NCBI GenBank assembly: GCA_020226215.1
Contig: CM035232.1
Span: 76,440,130 to 76,504,129 of the forward strand
Source: Sindora glabra
Lineage: Eukaryota; Streptophyta; Magnoliopsida; Fabales; Fabaceae
Reading direction: 5' to 3'
Length of the DNA: 64,000 bases
Part shown: one piece after another, positions 46,632 through 59,154 of the stretch
Layout of the letters: each line of letters starts with the position of its first letter
Position numbering within the stretch: the stretch's first letter is position 1
Made by a program: the position numbers and the translations under genes
Notes under the pieces: generated by a model
Databases searched by the model: none
Told to the model about the DNA's origin: nothing
What the model saw: only the letters and a program-made list of their open reading frames with translations

Positions 46632-48081
46632 TGTTAGTGTATATGCCCTAAAACCAATCATATTGGTGATTGTAATTTTGAATCATGTTATTTTAATGGC
46701 AATTCCAATTATTATATTTATATATATTGTCTGCGTAATATATTTAATTATAATAATAACCTTAGAATAATTGTATTCTTAAATGTCCCTAGTCATATAT
46801 CATTGTGGATCAGGTTGCTTTGATATATTAAGACTAGCATGTGTGAAAACTTATATGGGATATTAAGTTTACACATGAGTACAAGTTAGAGAACTTGTAT
46901 ACTGGACCGACCCATATTAAGAACACTACATGGATCGTTATATGAGTGTCATAAGTGGTTCTTAGTGATCATTATTAATATGGTCCTTTGACCTGAGATC
47001 ACCAAGGTTCCCTACATGTGAGTTTCATATTTTGATACTATTCTATGTCACTAATGGTTAAGTGAATGCAAGGGTAGATATTGGATATGTCACATATCAT
47101 GCGGAGGGGTTTGTGTGATCAAGATGGGATTTGTCCCTCTTATATAACAGGAGTAACATCTATGGGCCCCTTGACTAAGTAAAGTTGAGAAAATGCATGG
47201 CCATGCTCAGATGAATTGACATGAGATGTCGATTACATTTGTTTCAGTCAGCTTACTTAGGAGTCAAGAAACCTTAAGATTGGGCTATACGGGAATGACA
47301 CGGTCCATGTCTCGTGCTCAATCTAGATGTATAGGACAAAAGGACATAAGTGATGATCACGTGTAAAGGTTTAGTCAAATCACCGACTTTCTCATTACTT
47401 GGGTAACAATGATGTGTTGCTAGACACCGATCTTTGTTTATGATCATTAATATGATTAATGGTCATTGCCAACGTAATGAGAGCCTGTAAGGTCGCACAC
47501 TTAGAGCTTAGTGAATTTGGAATTAATGGACCAAATTGTTTGGGCTTAATATTTGGGAATTAATGTTATAATTATAAGGCCCAATAGTAAGCCTATAATT
47601 ATACATGGAATAAGGCCCAAATAGGTTAGGTTTTTCTATGCACCTATTTAAATAGGCTTATTGGGTAATAATAGGATTACTATTATTCTTCACGCACCCC
47701 AAGTAAAAGCATAGAAAAACCCTAGCCACTCTCCTTGACCAAAATCTCTGAAGAGGCGTAGCTAGCACTACGAGGTCTAAGGAGATCAATTCCAACCGGT
47801 GTGTGTAGCGGACATTCATCGGTGATTCACGGGTTCGTGTGGATACCACAGAGGTGCAACCACATAAACGTTGTACTGGTGATCTGATTTTCTGGTTTCC
47901 ATTCCGGTTCGTGATTTGGAAGCAGATCAGACTTGGTGTAGCGGTCAGAAGAATTTTGCCGAAAGGTATAAACCCTAATCCCTAATCTATGGCATTCTAA
48001 TTTCGCATGGATCCTTGGTGGAAATCGTGCAAAAAGTTTTATTCCGCTGTGCATGTATGATGCGCGATTTCCAGCATTAAA
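46627..48081 (+). repeat. Young solo Copia LTR with TTAAA target duplication
   Basis: The LTR runs 46632-48076 (1445 bp), starting TGTTAGTGTATATGCCC and ending GCGCGATTTCCAGCA, with TTAAA at 46627-46631 and 48077-48081. It lies in the integrase gene of Cop-1, between KSIK and the next codons. It is nearly identical to the inverted copy at 1-942. A solo LTR arises when recombination between the two LTRs of an inserted element removes the rest. Confidence 0.95.
47645..47654 (+). promoter_or_regulatory. Probable TATA box of the young Copia LTR
   Basis: TATTTAAATA lies about 1 kb into the LTR in the context GCACCTATTTAAATAGGC. The same sequence is kept in the other family members (51376, 57596), which suggests selection while active. 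Confidence 0.5.
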
Positions 48082-48620
48082 GTACTTCGATCAGATCAAG
48101 GTGGTGAATACTTAAATTGAGAGTTCCTTTATCATCTAAAGGAGTGTGCTATTGTATCACAACTCACTTCACTAAGAATACCTCAAGGGAATGGTGCTTC
48201 TGAAAGGAGGAATTGAACTTTGTTAGACATGGTCTGGTCAATGATGAGTCAAGCTGACCTTCCAAATTCCTTTTAAAGACATGCTCTAGAGACCATGACC
48301 TTCATACTAAATCATGTTCCATCAAAATTAGTTCAAAAGACACTATATAAGATTTGGTCTAGGAAACATCCTAATTTATCTTTTATGAAGATTTGGGGCT
48401 ATGAAACTTACGTAAGATGTTAGACTTCAGATAAACTTGGACCCAAATATGATAAATATTTTTTTCGTTCGATATCCTAAGGAGATAATGGGATATTATT
48501 TCTATAATCTAACTAAGGAAAAAGTATTTATTGCTCGAACTAGTGTCTTTCTAGAGAGAGAAATTATCTTTAAAAAATCAATAGGAGGATAATAGAACTT
48601 GAAGAAATTTGATATCAATG
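48082..48620 (+). pseudogene. Cop-1 integrase core, second half
   Basis: Reading resumes after the solo LTR with RSDQGGEYL (second catalytic Asp), then the Glu-containing SERRN block near 48.2 kb. These are followed by a region equivalent to WSMMSQADLPNS and the integrase C-terminal segment with KIWGYETYVRC and YYFYNLTKEKVF. Several stops are present. Confidence 0.7.
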
Positions 48621-48669
48621 AAAGAACATTAAACTTGAGATAGAACCTGAGCTAGTTCCACAACCAATT

Positions 48670-50355
48670 ATGGAAGAATTTGCTCATGTAACACAAAACA
48701 CACATAGGTCTAATAGGATACGACGTGAGCCTGAGAGATATGAATTTCTTGTGACTCATCACAATAATATGTTGCTCATGGACCAAGATAAGCCCACAAC
48801 CTACCAAGAGGCTATGATGGGCCCAGATTTCAAGAAATGGCTAGAAAGTATAAAATTAGAAATGGATTCCATGTATGCAAACCAAATTTGGACCTTGGTT
48901 AATCCACTTGAAAGGGTAAAACCCATAGGGTGCAAATGGGTTTTTAAAAAGAAAACTGACAAGAATGGTAATGTGTATACTTTTAAGGGACAACTGGTTG
49001 CTAAAGGTTTCAAACAAATTCATGGTATTGACTATGATGAAACTTTTTCCCCAATTATCATGCTTAAATCCATCAGGATTCTTCTAGCTATAGCCACATA
49101 TTATGATTATGAGGTCTAACAGATGGATGTCAAAACTGCTTTCCTTAATAAAAGTTTCCTTCAGGATGTTTACATGACACAACCTGAAGGTTTTATAAAT
49201 CCAGAAAATGCTGGAAAAGTTTACAAATTGGAACGATTCATTTATGGATTGAAGCAGGCTTCTCAGAGTTGGAATCTTCATTTCAATGATGCAATCAAAG
49301 AGTTTGGTTTCATCAAGAATGAAGATGTATAAGAAGGTTAGTGAGAGCAGAATAGTCTTTCTGGTGTTGTATGTAAATGACATACTACTCATTGGAAACA
49401 ACATTCCTACACTACAGTCTGTAAAAACTTGATTAGGAAATTGCTTTTCTATGAAAGATTTAGGTGAGGCCTTCTATGTATTAGGTATCAAGATCTATAG
49501 AGATAGATCGAGAAAGTTACTTAGCCTAAGTCAGAGTACATACATCGATAAGGTGCTAAAGAGGTTTAGCATGCAAGATTCTAAAAGAGGATTCTTGCCG
49601 ATGTCACATAGCATAATTCTCTTAAAAACTTAGTGTCCTTCCAAAGAGTGTGAGAGACAGCGCATGAGTAAGATCCTTTATGCATCTATAATTGGGTCTA
49701 TCATATATGCTATGTTATGTACTCATCCTGATGTCTCGTATGCTCTGAGTATGATGAGCAAATACCAATCAGATCTAGGTGAAAGTCATTGAATAGCTAT
49801 CAAGAATATTCTTAAGTACTTGAGAAGAACTAAAGATATGTTCTTGATTTATGAAGGTGAGGAAGAGCTCACTACAAGTGGTTACACTGATGCTAGCTTT
49901 TAAACTGATAAAGATGATTTTAGAATTTAGTTAGGTTATATATTTTACCTCAATGGTGATGCTGTGACCTGGAAGAGTTCAAAGTAAGGGACAATGGCTG
50001 ATTCTACAATAAAAATTGAATACATTGCAGCATTAGATGCCGTAAAGGAGGCTATTTAGATTAAGAAGTTCATCACCAAACTTGGAGTTGTTCTTAGCAT
50101 TGCTGACCCGATAGAGCTCTATTGTGACAATAATGGAGCCATTGCACAAGTTAAAGAACCTAAATCTCACCAGAAATCCAAACATATACTTTGGCATTAT
50201 CATCTCATAAGAGATATCATCAATAGAAATGATATCAAAATATGCAAAATACCAAACGACAATAATGTCGACGATCCATTAACAAAAGCCCTAACACAGC
50301 AGAAACATGATAGTCATATAAGATCTATAGGTATTAGATACATGGATGATTGACT
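48670..50355 (+). pseudogene. Cop-1 reverse transcriptase and RNase H
   Basis: Three open pieces follow in order: 48670-49119 (KKWLESIKLEMDSMYANQIW, PIGCKWVFKKKTDKNGNVY, GIDYDETFSPIIMLKSIR), 49123-49332 (MDVKTAFLNKSFLQDVYM, YGLKQASQSWNLHF) and 49451-49633 (MKDLGEAFYVLGIKIYRDRS). The catalytic box near 49365 reads YVND instead of YVDD, a G-to-A change. RNase H follows with GYTDASF and ALDAVKEAI blocks and VKEPKSHQKSKHI, ending at YMDD and a stop at 50350. Most stops inside the domain lie in Gln/Trp contexts, consistent with transitions. Dead copy. Confidence 0.85.
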
Positions 50356-50361
50356 TTAGTA

Positions 50362-50373
50362 TAAGTGGGAGAT
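50362..50373 (+). promoter_or_regulatory. Polypurine tract of Cop-1
   Basis: TAAGTGGGAGAT directly precedes the 3' LTR start TGTTAGTG. Confidence 0.75.
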
Positions 50374-51725
50374 TGTTAGTGTATATATCCTAAAACTAAT
50401 CATATTAATGATTATAAATTTGAATTGTATTATTTTAATGACAATTTTAATTATCATATTTATACATATATTATTTACGTAATATATTTAATTATGACAA
50501 TAATCTTAGAATAATTATATTCTTAAATGTTCATAGTCATATATTATTATGGATTGGGTTGCTTTGATATGTTAAGACTAACATGTATGAGATATTAAGT
50601 TTGCACATGAGTACAAGTTAGAATCTTGTGTACTGGACCAACTCACCCTAAGAATACTACATGGATCATTGTATGAGTGTTATGAGTGATTCTTAGTGGT
50701 CATTATTAATATAGTCCTTTGACTTAAGATAACCAAGGTTCCCTACATGTAAGTTTCATATTTTAATACTACTCTATGTTATTCATGGTTAAGTGAATGC
50801 AAGGGTAGTTATTGGATATGTCACATATCATGCAGAGGGATTTGTGTGATTAAGATGGAATTTGTCCCTCTTAAATAATAAGAGTGACATTTATAGGCCT
50901 CTTGATTAAGTAAAACTAAGGAAATGCATGGCCATGCTTAGATGAATTGACATGAGATGTCAATTACATTTACTTCATCAGCTTACATAGGAATCAAGAA
51001 ACCTTTGGATTGAGCTATATGGGAATGACACGGTCCATGTCTCATGCTCAATCTAGATGTCTAGGACAAAAGGATATAGATGATGATCACATGTAAAGGT
51101 TCAGTTGAATTACCGACTTTCTCATTACTTTAGTAACAATGATGTGTTACTAGACACCGCTCATTATTTATGATTATTAATTTGATTTATAATCATTACC
51201 AATGTAATGAGAGCCTATAAGGTTGTATACTTAGAACCTAGTAGATTTGGAATTAATGGACTAAATTATTTGGACCTAATATTTGAGAATTTCATATTAT
51301 AATTATAGGGCCCAATAATTAGCTTATAATTATACATGAAACAAAGTCCAATTAGTTAGGATTTTCTATGCACCTATTTAAATAGGCTTGTTAGGTAATA
51401 ATATATTATTCATGCATCCTAAAGTATAAAAAAAACCTAGCAGCCCTCCTTGACCATAACCCTTGAAGAGGCGTAGCTAGCACTACGAGGCAAAGGAGGA
51501 GAATTCCAATCAGTGGTCGCAGACGTTCGCTGGTGATCTGCTGGGTTCATGTGGATACCTCAGAGTTTTCGATTGAAAAGAAGTCGAAAAGGTGATTAAT
51601 GTACAAGTCCCTGAATCATTGGAAAAGTATTGACCAAACCCTTATTCTAATCTAACATTTTGCATGGATTCTTTGGCTGGAATCGGTTAATTTTCGCTAT
51701 GTTTGTTTGACTCCTGATCCCAACA
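50374..51725 (+). repeat. Cop-1 3' LTR
   Basis: The 1352-bp LTR, TGTTAGTGTATATATCC to ...CTGATCCCAACA, is homologous to 46632-48076 and 53777-57947 but more diverged from the former than the copy at 1-942 is. It follows RNase H and the PPT. The 5' LTR of this element is lost, so no target duplication can be checked; ATACT follows it. Confidence 0.85.
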
Positions 51726-53281
51726 ATACTTAGATCACCCGTTAATATTGGGAAATAAAAGGAACAAGTGATATGGAATACTATCATATTATGATCAGGT
51801 TATGGATTTGTGATATATGAAAGGAAAGTAATTAGCATTCACATAATTATAATTTATCTTTGTAAATGATGATATTAGGACAATATTAGGACGAAATGAG
51901 AGATTAAAGTGAATGAAGAGAATGCATAGAGATCTTCAAAACCAATAAGCACCATCAAGTGAGTATATATCTCACCACATATCAATATTTTAATAAGAGA
52001 TGGTTTAAATGTTGTAAAAAGTATTCATTTTCTTAATGATCAGGTTTCCTATTCATGTATAAAATTCAGTACTATGGAATAAGAGTAATTAGTTATTGAG
52101 TGAGCATTAATTGATCAAAGTGCACAACGGAAGTATAATAGTGATGGTTCTATCCAATGATGAATTGTGATTGAGTTTCTATGATATCTATTTGTCATGG
52201 CTATGTGGGTGAACATGATGGTATTATTATATATCTTGTTACATTCTTGATATTGCTTCATGATGTATTAGTCATCTTGCATTGATGGTCTTAAAAATAG
52301 TTGTGATATGAGAGTTAAGCTTTCTTGTGTATATTCCTTGTGATGATATCGAAAATTGTGAATGGTGATGAAGTTATGATGTGAAAGATGGATGAAAAAT
52401 TTCCGACAAATAGTTATAAAGGATATAAGATTGATTTAAGAGCTAGATAGAAAATTCTTAGCAAACCGTATGAGAAAGATATAAGAATGATTAGGAAATT
52501 CAAAAAAGATGAATACATGCATGGTTATTATAAATGATTACATGATGTGATGTGACTATAATGATTTATCTGTATTTGAGCCTTGATGACTATTTATGAA
52601 TGTGATGTCTACCTAAAATGGGTAGTATACGATATGATAATGATATTGAGTACCAACAGATAGTTGAGACTTCTATGATTTGTGATATGATAAACAAAGT
52701 TTAAGTTATGTGTAAGTGAACTCCCATTTCTAGGTATGGTTTCATATATTTCAAAAAATTTAAGAAATGGGTTTGCTATATCTTCTAAAATAATGTATGA
52801 TTAACCTATAATTTTTATATATAAAATTGATCACTTACAAGATAGTGGTAGATATATGGTTATTGAGTTCATGTAACTCACTCCCTCTTATTTCTAATAT
52901 TTTTAGGTTTAAATTCAAGTTTTGTAGTATCTATAGAGGTACAAAGATTGTTTGGATTAAAGGATTTGGCAGTTAGAATTAGAATCGACATTAAGAATAG
53001 AAATGTTGTTAATTTAGCATTAGATGTGTTGATTAGTTCCTTTGTGAATAAATTTTGAGTTTGTATAATGTTGTATGTATGCTGATGTTGTCATATTTGG
53101 AAATAACAAAAGTGTTGTATTTAAGAGGTTATGGCCCTTGGAAAGTGTTTAAAAATAGGGGGGCTTTGTCCATTTTTCTGTAAAAATTTAAAATTGAATT
53201 TCAAATTCCCTTAGAAATTTAGAAATTATGGAAATCAAGTATTAGAATCTATGCTAGTCATGATTAAGTTGGGTTGTGACA
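51726..53281 (+). repeat. Gypsy LTR family G, copy b, 5' truncated
   Basis: It corresponds to the 3' half of copy a (about 34.8-36.3 kb). Shared blocks are GTGAGTATATATCT, TGATCAAAGTGC, AAAATTGTGAATGGTGATG-like sequence, TTGATCAC and the end GGGTTGTGACA at 53281. It begins abruptly at the end of Cop-1, so its 5' half was either displaced by Cop-1 insertion and lost in the 45.9-kb deletion or truncated otherwise. Confidence 0.7.
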
Positions 53282-53376
53282 TCAACCTTACATACAATGC
53301 TAAATCAATTTAAGTCAAATAGAAAGCAACTTGACCTCAATGAATCGATTTACAAATTGAATTTTTTAATAATAAT
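53282..53376. other. Short spacer before the triple LTR nest
   Basis: There are 95 bases without a recognised element. ATAAT at 53372-53376 is the likely left target duplication of the Athila solo LTR. Confidence 0.4.
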
Positions 53377-53776
53377 TGATAAAAAAAATATTTACTATTT
53401 TATTTTTCCTTATTTTATGTCTCTTAATTGGTTGCACATACTTAATTTCATAGAATTGGCCTTGTTTTATAATTTGGGGTTAATTTTATAATATTTTAAA
53501 TTTATTTAGTTAATGCTAGGTTTTGACACTATTTTTATGTTTCAACTATATCTTGAGCTTCGAATGTCGAATTGATGTGATCTTTATAATGATAGAAAGC
53601 TTAAAAAGAGATCTATAACTTTTATATTTTGGCTCAAGCCTAGTTTAGATGTTTTTGAGGTCATATGTGGCTGAGAAATTAAAATCATTTATTTGTCCCA
53701 ACTAAGCTTGCCTTAATTTTTAGGCCATATTTAGAGCTATAGAGGTCCGATTAACCCAAAACTAGTGCCAAATTTC

Positions 53777-56700
53777 TATTAGTGTATATGCCCTAAAACC
53801 AATCATATTGATGATTGTAAATTTGAATCGTATTATTTTAATGGTAATTTTAATTATCATATTTATACATATATTGTCTGCGTAATATATTTAATTATGA
53901 TAATAACCTTAGAATAATTGTATTCTTAATGTTCCTAGTCATATATCATTGTGGATTGAGTTGCTTTGATATGTTAAGACTAGTATGTGTGATGACTTAT
54001 ATGAGATATTAAGTTTGCACATGAGTACAAGTTAGAGAACTTGTATACTAAACCGACTCACCCTAAGAATACTACATGGATCATTGTATAAAAGTTGTAA
54101 GTGATTCCTAGTGATCATTATTAATATGGTCATTTGACCTAAGATCGTCAAGATTCCGTACATGTGAGTTTCATATTTTGATACTACTCTATGTCACTCA
54201 TAGTTGAGTGAATGCAAGGGTAGTTATTGGATATGTCATATATCATATAGAGGGATTTGTATGATCGAGATGAAATTTATCCCTCCTATATAACAGGAGT
54301 GACATCTATGGGCCCCTTAATTAAGTAAAGTTAAGAAAATGCATGGTCATGCTCAGTTGAATTGACATGGGATGTAATATCCTAAATTTTAAGTTCTATC
54401 ATTTGAGTCTCTAAATTCTAAGGTTGTAGAAACGAAGGGCACATTTAAATTAGCTTAGTATGTGAATTCCAAGTTCAAAGGTGTTAAGTGTAAGTGTAAC
54501 CAAAATTTTGAAGAAAAGGGAACAATAGGAAAGGAATTAATTTCCCTAAATACTATAGATGACTAGAGGAGGTTAGAAAACCCTAGAAATGGGACTTGTC
54601 TAAGTCTAACAGTTTATGGATTTTCAGACAGTCAGGTAACTCTATGAACTATATTGCAAAGTACAAAATGAAGTGTGGGTTAAAGTGTAAATAATCAAGA
54701 ATTTTGGGTCTAGTATGTAATTCCATAAAGTGTCTTTATAAAGAAATGGCAAGAATATTCTTACTAATTGGTAAGAAAGGACCAAAATACCCTTGAAAAT
54801 TCTAAAAATGACTAAAATACTCTTGAAACTTCATGAAAACTCTTTCTCCTTCTCCTTTCTTCTCCAAAATCGTGGATGCCTCCATGGAAATGAGCTTGAA
54901 CGTGTGAGAGAGAGAAGGAAGAGAGAGAAATTTTCACTTGACTTTTTCACCTAAAAATAGTGAGATTTAGGCTTAGGTGTAGAAGACAAAGTTGCTCTTC
55001 TCATCAAGCTCTATCACATGATGTATTTAAATTGAAGAAACCTCCAAACTTGATCAATTTTAGTGAGCTCCAAGTAAGGATTTTCAAGTTGCTCCAAGAG
55101 GTAAAAATATTCTCCTCTAAAAAGTCTTTAATGTACTCTTTTTAATTTCTTGAAATTTTAATATTGGTGTGGTCAAAGGAGGTTGACCATGGAATTTTGG
55201 ATGATTTGAGCATGTCTAATGATGTTTTGGATATTGTTATGTTGATCTATGGCTTTGGTTTGGTGTAAAAACAACAAGAAATCATGATGTACAAATTAAG
55301 GTTTTAGAGGCATAATGGTGAATGTATGGAATTGACATGATTTATTCGGAATTTGGCTAAATTGATGAAATTAGAATGATTCTTATGAATTATGAAGTCT
55401 ATGGAAGATGAAATTTTGAATTATGAAAGTTTGTGTGAAAATCCCCTTTTTAAGGCCAAAACCGTGAGCATGGGAAAGGAAGGAGTTTTTGCCATTTAAT
55501 TATGTTTTTGAAAGTTTGGAATAATGTATTACAATGAAATTTAGGAGGTATTGGAATGTATATTAAAATTTGGGCACTTCCTTCATGGTTTAGTGTATGT
55601 GGAGGAAAGGAAGAATGCATGAAGTTTAAGAAATATGATTGTGTTCTAATAAGAATTATGATGTATATTTATGTAGAGCAAGAAAAGTGGCAAATTGGAA
55701 AGACAAAGGGATTGTAGAGAAATTTTTAAGTGAGGGCAAAGGAATCATCACTATTGGAAGCTTTTAAAAGGTAGCTAGCTTTATCCTTAAGCTCTATTTT
55801 CCATTTATATGTTTTCTATATTTTATGCTATTGTATGAAATGTGTATGAAATTATTGTGTGCGCATTCCGGGAAGATAGTAAAATACTGTATGTGAGGCC
55901 TATGGCCCAAGTTCCCGGGGATGATAATGAAATTGTTGTGTGCGGTACCTACAGCCTGAGTACTGTGTGCGTGAGGCTTAGGTACAATTGTCTGTGATGG
56001 CCATCTAGATATCTATATGAGTCCTTGAATGGGCTTGATGATTGCTATGTGCAGTGCATATTTCTTATAATGGTATGGAATGATGTGATAAATAATTATT
56101 TAATTTTGGAAACGTATGATTTACTTACTTAAGGATTCGGAATGGCTTAATATGCTTTTCTTGCAATAGCTAGTTACTGGGAAACTTTGTTTCTTATGTT
56201 CTATATTGTTTACTAACTATTCCAGGTGATGCTTCCAAAAGCCCTCTTGATAAGGAGGAATAATGTTTTAAAGTTGTATTAGAATGTTCCTAAAGTTTGT
56301 GATATTAGTATATATTAGATATATGTTTAGTAAGTTGAAATTTTTGTATAATTATATAACCCTCGCCTATGTTGTATGAAATACATGAATTTGATGTATT
56401 ATGAACTAGTTTGGATTGGTAAGCCTTTAATATGCAATATGCATGAAGTTGAAAAATGACTAAATGAATAGTAAATGACCAAATGAACAGTAAACTCGTA
56501 GGGCAGTAAGTTGAGAATGTTTGCAGGGATTTTTGGCTGAGTTCTGATGCTCTAAAAATTATAAGAAAATTCAAGAGTGAACTTCATTTATGTATCATTC
56601 TCTGTGCCAAAATTCAGCTTAAAATAAGCTCATTTTCTATGAGAAATTATTACACATTTTGGATTGCCCTGTTCCCATCACAATGCTGAATAAAAATTGT

Positions 56701-57947
56701 AACTTAGTATTCCGAAGGAGTAAATGGATGATTTTTTATCTGAAAATTTTATGGAAATTATTTAACATGTTTATCAAGTCCCATACCAAATTTGAGCTTA
56801 TTCGGAGTTGATTTACCCCCTGAAATAAGGGCCTACTTTTATAGTTGTAAATTCTGGACAGCACTAGAACAGGAACACTTTGCTATGAATTTTAAGAGAT
56901 CAAATGATGTCTAAATTATGTCAAACTTTTATAGGATGAAGTCAATGAGAGAGGGTTCATGGGAATGAATTTCAAAATTTTTGGAGTTCTGCAAAGTAGT
57001 TTTTCATATTTTTGAATTTGGTACAATAATTTTGAAAATGGGCAGAAAATTTTTGAAACTCAGAATCTGTAATATTTGGTTTCACAGAATCTTAAATTGG
57101 CTTCAAAAAGACCTAATTATGCAATAATTACCTAATTAATGAGGATTAAGGTATTAATAAGTAAGGGAGTTACATGGGATATCAATTACATTTGCTTCAG
57201 TCAGCTTACTTAAGAATCAAGAAACCTTTGGATTGGGTTATATGGGAATGACACGATCCATATCTCGTACTCAATCTAGATGTCTAGGACAAAAGGAAAT
57301 AGATGATGATCATATGTAAAGGTTCAGTCGAATCATTGACTTTCTCATTACTTTGGCAATAATGATGTGTTGCTAGATACCACTCATTGTTTATGATCAT
57401 TAATGCAATTTGAGATCATTACCATTGTAATAAGAGCTTGTAAGGTCACACACTTAGAACTAAATAGATTTGGAATTGACGGACTAAATTGTTTAGGCCT
57501 AATATTTAAAAATTCTATGTTATAATTATAAAGTCTAATAATAAGTCTTTAATTATACATGGAATAAAGCCTAACTAATTAGGATTTTTATGCACCTATT
57601 TAAATAGACTTGTTAGGTAATAATATATTTGATTCACGCATCCTAAAGTATAAAAATCTTAGTAGCCTTCTTTGATCATAACCCTTAGAAAGGCATAGCT
57701 AGCACTATAAGGTAAAGGAGGAGAATTCCAATAAGTGGTCGTGGACGTTCACTGGTAATTTACTGGTTTGTGTGGATACCTCAGAGTTTTCGACTGAAAA
57801 GAAAGACGAAAAGGTGATCAACGAATAAATTCTTGAATCATTGAAAAGGTATTCATCGAATTCTTATTCTAATCTAACATTTTACATGGATCCTTTGGCT
57901 GGGATCAATTAATTCCCACTACGTTTATTTGACTCCCGATCTTAACA
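53777..57947 (+). repeat. Copia solo LTR, split by a Gypsy LTR
   Basis: The parts 53777-54372 and 57180-57947 together match the 1.35-kb Cop-1 LTR. The first bases are decayed (TATTAG for TGTTAG). ATTTC flanks both ends exactly (53772-53776 and 57948-57952). It sits in the Athila LTR that surrounds it. Confidence 0.9.
54373..57174 (+). repeat. Gypsy solo LTR inside the Copia solo LTR
   Basis: It starts TGTAATATCCTAAATTTTAAG-like and ends AAGGGAGTTACA, with TGGGA exactly repeated at 54368-54372 and 57175-57179. Length is 2802 bp with no element ORF. TGTAAYATCC starts and lengths of 2-4 kb fit chromovirus (Tekay/Del-like) LTRs. Region 55860-56060 has degenerate GGGA/GTGTGCG repeats. It is the youngest layer of this nest. 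Confidence 0.9.
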
Positions 57948-59154
57948 ATTTCTATAAAACCCAAGCCTACAACTTTGGATTATCAAATTACCTTGTTTTA
58001 ATGGTCTTAAACTAGTTAGAAGTTAAACTTGTAGGAATTCACTGATGTAACTATTAGAGTTAATTATCTTATTAAAAATAGGTTTGGGCTTCTAAAAATT
58101 AAGAAGGCCCCATTAGTGTAATCCTAAGAGACATAAAATTTAAGTTCATTAGGGTTTTAGGTTAATTAGGTCAAATAAAAGAAGAGAACTCATTAAACTT
58201 TAGAGATTTTTAAACATTTAGTAACATAACTTTTCTCTTCTTCTTGTTTCTATTTTGTTCTTCATCAATGGAAACTTAAATTCAGAGTTGTTTCAAGGGA
58301 TTTAAGGCTTTTTTCAATTGAATTATGAGATTATGACTTGTAATATTAAGTTTCTTTAATTAATTTCCTTCCTTCCTTCCTTATTTACTTATGCTGATTT
58401 CTAGAAATTACTTGTGTTAGATGTTGATTTGATATAATTGATATTTATCCTTTTGATTTCTAATCCTTTGTTGTTTTGATATCAAATTATGGTTAGTAAA
58501 TCATGGTTTTACACATAAGGGCAAAGGGTTGAGAGATTAATTTATATATTTCTAATTTAATTTTTTAATTTAATAGAATTCTATCATTAAATCAATTTTG
58601 ATCTAGCTTAGGGATTATAGCGATTATTTAATTGACTAATCTTAATTGATCAAATCCTAAATGGTCATATAGAATAGGATTCATGAATTATTACAAGGAT
58701 TCCAAGTAATTCATGGTTGAAGAATTAATTAAAAAAAGTTAAATCCTAATTAATCCAAACTAAAGCTTTCAATTCCTTGAATTAAATGTTTTATTACATT
58801 AATTTTCCTTCTTAATGTTTGCTTTGCATTTTTACTTTGTTTAATACATTCAGTTCAATTTAAATTCACAAACCCCATTTCTGTGTTCTACATTTTATTA
58901 CTATATAATTGTATATAAAATATATAGCATTCTGCATATTCTATTAGCATAGTACATTCATTCTATTTGCATCTGTTGCATTCTATTTTTATATTCTATT
59001 ATACATTTTGTTTTTGTATACTATTAGTAATTGATAGTAAAAGATAATATCAAAAGATCACTAAAGATATGACCTAATTCATGCCACTTTATTGCATTAT
59101 TTTGTAGCAAACCAATTTTTAATCTAATTTTGGTGCATAGCAGCATTATAATCA

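Larger units (their letters stand above)
45886..51725 (+). mobile_element. Cop-1: Copia element, 5' end deleted, solo LTR inside
   Basis: Starting in the GAG-pre-integrase region it contains integrase (split by a solo LTR), RT, RNase H, a PPT (TAAGTGGGAGA at 50362) and the 3' LTR (50374-51725). Protein similarity suggests the Tork/Angela group of Copia; I am not certain of the lineage. Gag, protease, primer site and 5' LTR are absent. Its 3' LTR and the nested solo LTR are homologous but clearly diverged, so the inserted LTR comes from a younger member of the family. The flank after the 3' LTR is LTR-G copy b. Confidence 0.85.
53377..59154 (+). repeat. Athila solo LTR, split by nested LTRs
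   Basis: It starts TGATAAAAAAAATATTTACT and ends GCAGCATTATAATCA. Its two parts, 53377-53776 and 57953-59154, add up to about 1.6 kb, as for the Ath-2 LTR, and align to it in order. Flanks are ATAAT (left) and ATAGT (59155-59159), one transition apart. No internal region is present. It is the outermost and oldest layer of the nest. Confidence 0.85.

Noticed and set aside
54368..57179. Reading the ACATGGGAT flanks as a 9-bp duplication of a Mutator-like element
   Set aside because: TGTAATATCC..GTTACA with an exact 5-bp TGGGA duplication fits a Gypsy solo LTR better, and there are no long terminal inverted repeats.
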